Of a DNA stretch of 64,000 bases, positions 62,998 through 64,000 are shown piece after piece. Under the pieces are notes generated by a model, which had not been told where the DNA came from, searched no databases, and was given only the letters and a program-made list of their open reading frames with translations. Origin of the DNA: Neorhizobium tomejilense (GTDB taxonomy: Bacteria; Pseudomonadota; Alphaproteobacteria; Rhizobiales; Rhizobiaceae); assembly GCA_002968845.1 (NCBI GenBank), contig PVBG01000029.1:1-64000 (forward strand), written 5' to 3'. The translations under genes were made by a program, and so were the position numbers. Within the stretch, counting starts at the first letter, position 1. Each line of letters starts with the position of its first letter.

Positions 62998-63720
62998 ATG
63001 GACAAGGTTGTTCTCATCACGGGTGCTTCCAGCGGCATCGGTGTCGGCATCGCCCACGAATTGGCAAAGGCCGGCGCGACCGTCGTGCTCGGTGCCCGTC
63101 GCACCGACCGGCTGGAAGCCGTCGCCGAGGAAATCCGCGCTGCCGGCGGCAAGGTCATGACCCGCAAGCTTGACGTCACCGATCGCGCCGATGTCGCCGC
63201 CTTTGCCGAGGCTGCGCGAAAAGAATTCGGCCGCGTCGACGTCATCGTCAACAATGCCGGGGTCATGCCGCTCTCGCCGATGGCCTCGCTGAAGGTCGAC
63301 GAATGGGACACGATGGTCGACGTCAACATCAAGGGCGTGCTCTACGGCGTCGCGGCCGTCCTGCCCGAGATGAACGAACGAGGTTCGGGCCAGATTATCA
63401 ACATCGCCTCCGTCGGCGCGCTCACCGTCTCCCCGACAGCAGCCGTCTATTGCGCCACCAAATACGCCGTCCGGGCGATTTCCGATGGCCTGCGCCAGGA
63501 AAGCGACAAGTTGCGCGTCACCTGCATCCATCCGGGCGTTGTCGAAAGCGAGCTTGCCAGCACGATTACCGATCCAGCCGCGATCGAAGGAATGAAGACA
63601 TACCGCGCCACCGCGCTCACGCCCGATGCCATCGGTCGCGCCGTCCGCTTCGCGATCGAGCAGCCGGAGGATGTCGACGTCAACGAGATCGTCGTGCGCC
63701 CGACCAGGGCCGCGTTCTGA
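62998..63720 (+). CDS. SDR-family oxidoreductase (YdfG-like)
   Basis: A 240-residue short-chain dehydrogenase: VLITGASSGIGVGIAHELAK, GARRTDRLEAVAEEIRAAGG (Arg after strand 2 favours NADP), NNAGVMPLSPMASLKVDEWD, NIASVGALTVSPTAAVYCAT with catalytic Ser and Tyr, and ATKYAVRAISDGLRQE. Divergent from LysR and 38 bp before a carboxymuconolactone-decarboxylase-like gene, so the two probably form the LysR target operon. Confidence 0.92.
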   Translation: MDKVVLITGASSGIGVGIAHELAKAGATVVLGARRTDRLEAVAEEIRAAGGKVMTRKLDVTDRADVAAFAEAARKEFGRVDVIVNNAGVMPLSPMASLKVDEWDTMVDVNIKGVLYGVAAVLPEMNERGSGQIINIASVGALTVSPTAAVYCATKYAVRAISDGLRQESDKLRVTCIHPGVVESELASTITDPAAIEGMKTYRATALTPDAIGRAVRFAIEQPEDVDVNEIVVRPTRAAF

Positions 63721-63758
63721 TCGCAACGCCAGCAAACAGCCAGTAAGAGGAGGTTTCC

Positions 63759-64000
63759 ATGCTCCAGCAGATCCGATCCCATGTCGCAGCGGCGGGCGCC
63801 GCAGCCGCCCTTAGCTTCGCACCGGAAGCAGCTTTCGCGCAGACTATCGACGAACGGCGGGAGCGCGGGGCGGCGGTAATCCGTAGCCTGAACAATGGCA
63901 TGACGCAGCCGACACTTGAAGGCATGCGGCGCGAATTTCCGTTTCTTGCCGAGGCGACCGAAGCCTATGCGCTGGGCGACGTGTGGTCGCGCGGCGGTCT
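63759..64000 (+). CDS. Carboxymuconolactone decarboxylase-like exported protein, partial
   Basis: The first 80 codons are in the window. A signal-like start (AAGAAAALSFAPEAAFAQ, cut after FAQ) precedes TIDERRERGAAVIRSLNNGM and FPFLAEATEAYALGDVWSR, which resemble CMD/AhpD-like proteins (RR..G...R.L.........FP.L.....YA.GDVWSR). AGGAGG lies upstream. The 3' part is outside the window, so the Cys-x-x-Cys or other active-site residues cannot be checked. Confidence 0.75.
   Translation, partial: MLQQIRSHVAAAGAAAALSFAPEAAFAQTIDERRERGAAVIRSLNNGMTQPTLEGMRREFPFLAEATEAYALGDVWSRGG

Overview
The window looks like accessory DNA from a Rhizobiaceae genome (Rhizobium, Agrobacterium or Ensifer type), probably a plasmid, chromid or a variable chromosomal region. 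This rests on the high-GC coding style, the dense mix of ribose-type and amino-acid-type ABC importers, several LacI-family regulators, a DUF982 relic, and many decayed genes and IS fragments. I saw no tRNA, rRNA or CRISPR array. Gene identities come from motif recognition, not database searches.

Layout. 1-0.6 kb: the start of an IS110 transposase with its structured non-coding flank, then a truncated ISL3 transposase. 0.6-2.6 kb: a two-gene operon of a PLP dehydratase and an ornithine-cyclodeaminase-like protein. 2.6-5 kb: a gene graveyard (imuA, alkB and VOC remnants) around a DeoR regulator. 5-8 kb: MFS transporter, inositol-monophosphatase-type phosphatase and HAD phosphatase. 8-22.3 kb: a large divergent catabolic locus. 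Leftward are a ribose-type ABC importer, gluconokinase and a TIM-barrel isomerase; rightward are a LacI regulator, ATP-dependent hydantoinase/oxoprolinase subunits HyuA and HyuB, two aminotransferases and a gluconate-5-dehydrogenase-like SDR. Two near-identical LacI-type operators sit in the divergent promoter region.

22.6-24.3 kb: MarR divergent from DoxX and a cysteine-type GST, with two palindromic operators. 24.3-27.5 kb: low coding density, with a DoxX relic and several small or hypothetical genes, including a 26-residue membrane protein. 27.5-29 kb: two overlapping receiver-only response regulators and an I78 inhibitor lipoprotein. 29.2-35.5 kb: an M48 peptidase/DUF4034/small-protein operon divergent from an SPFH protein, plus a decayed second copy of part of the M48 gene. 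35.5-41.3 kb: GNAT, a frameshifted ABC exporter, a chemoreceptor, a DUF6869-like protein and a PepSY relic.

41.4-56.5 kb is a coherent sugar-acid (gluconate/idonate-type) regulon: two ABC importers, two LacI regulators, gluconokinase, gluconate 5-dehydrogenase, a beta-hydroxyacid dehydrogenase, a 2-hydroxyacid dehydrogenase, L-idonate 5-dehydrogenase and a gluconolactonase. Perfect palindromes with core TGTTATCGATAACA lie in three promoters and weaker copies near three more positions, which ties these units together. The proposed logic is lactone opening, uptake, interconversion of idonate, 5-ketogluconate and gluconate, then phosphorylation to 6-phosphogluconate.

56.9-64 kb: a membrane PAS-GGDEF diguanylate cyclase, an ECF sigma/anti-sigma pair divergent from a DUF4394 exported protein with a symmetric repeat in the shared promoter region, ribosomal protein bS21, and a LysR regulator divergent from an SDR and a carboxymuconolactone-decarboxylase-like protein cut by the window edge.
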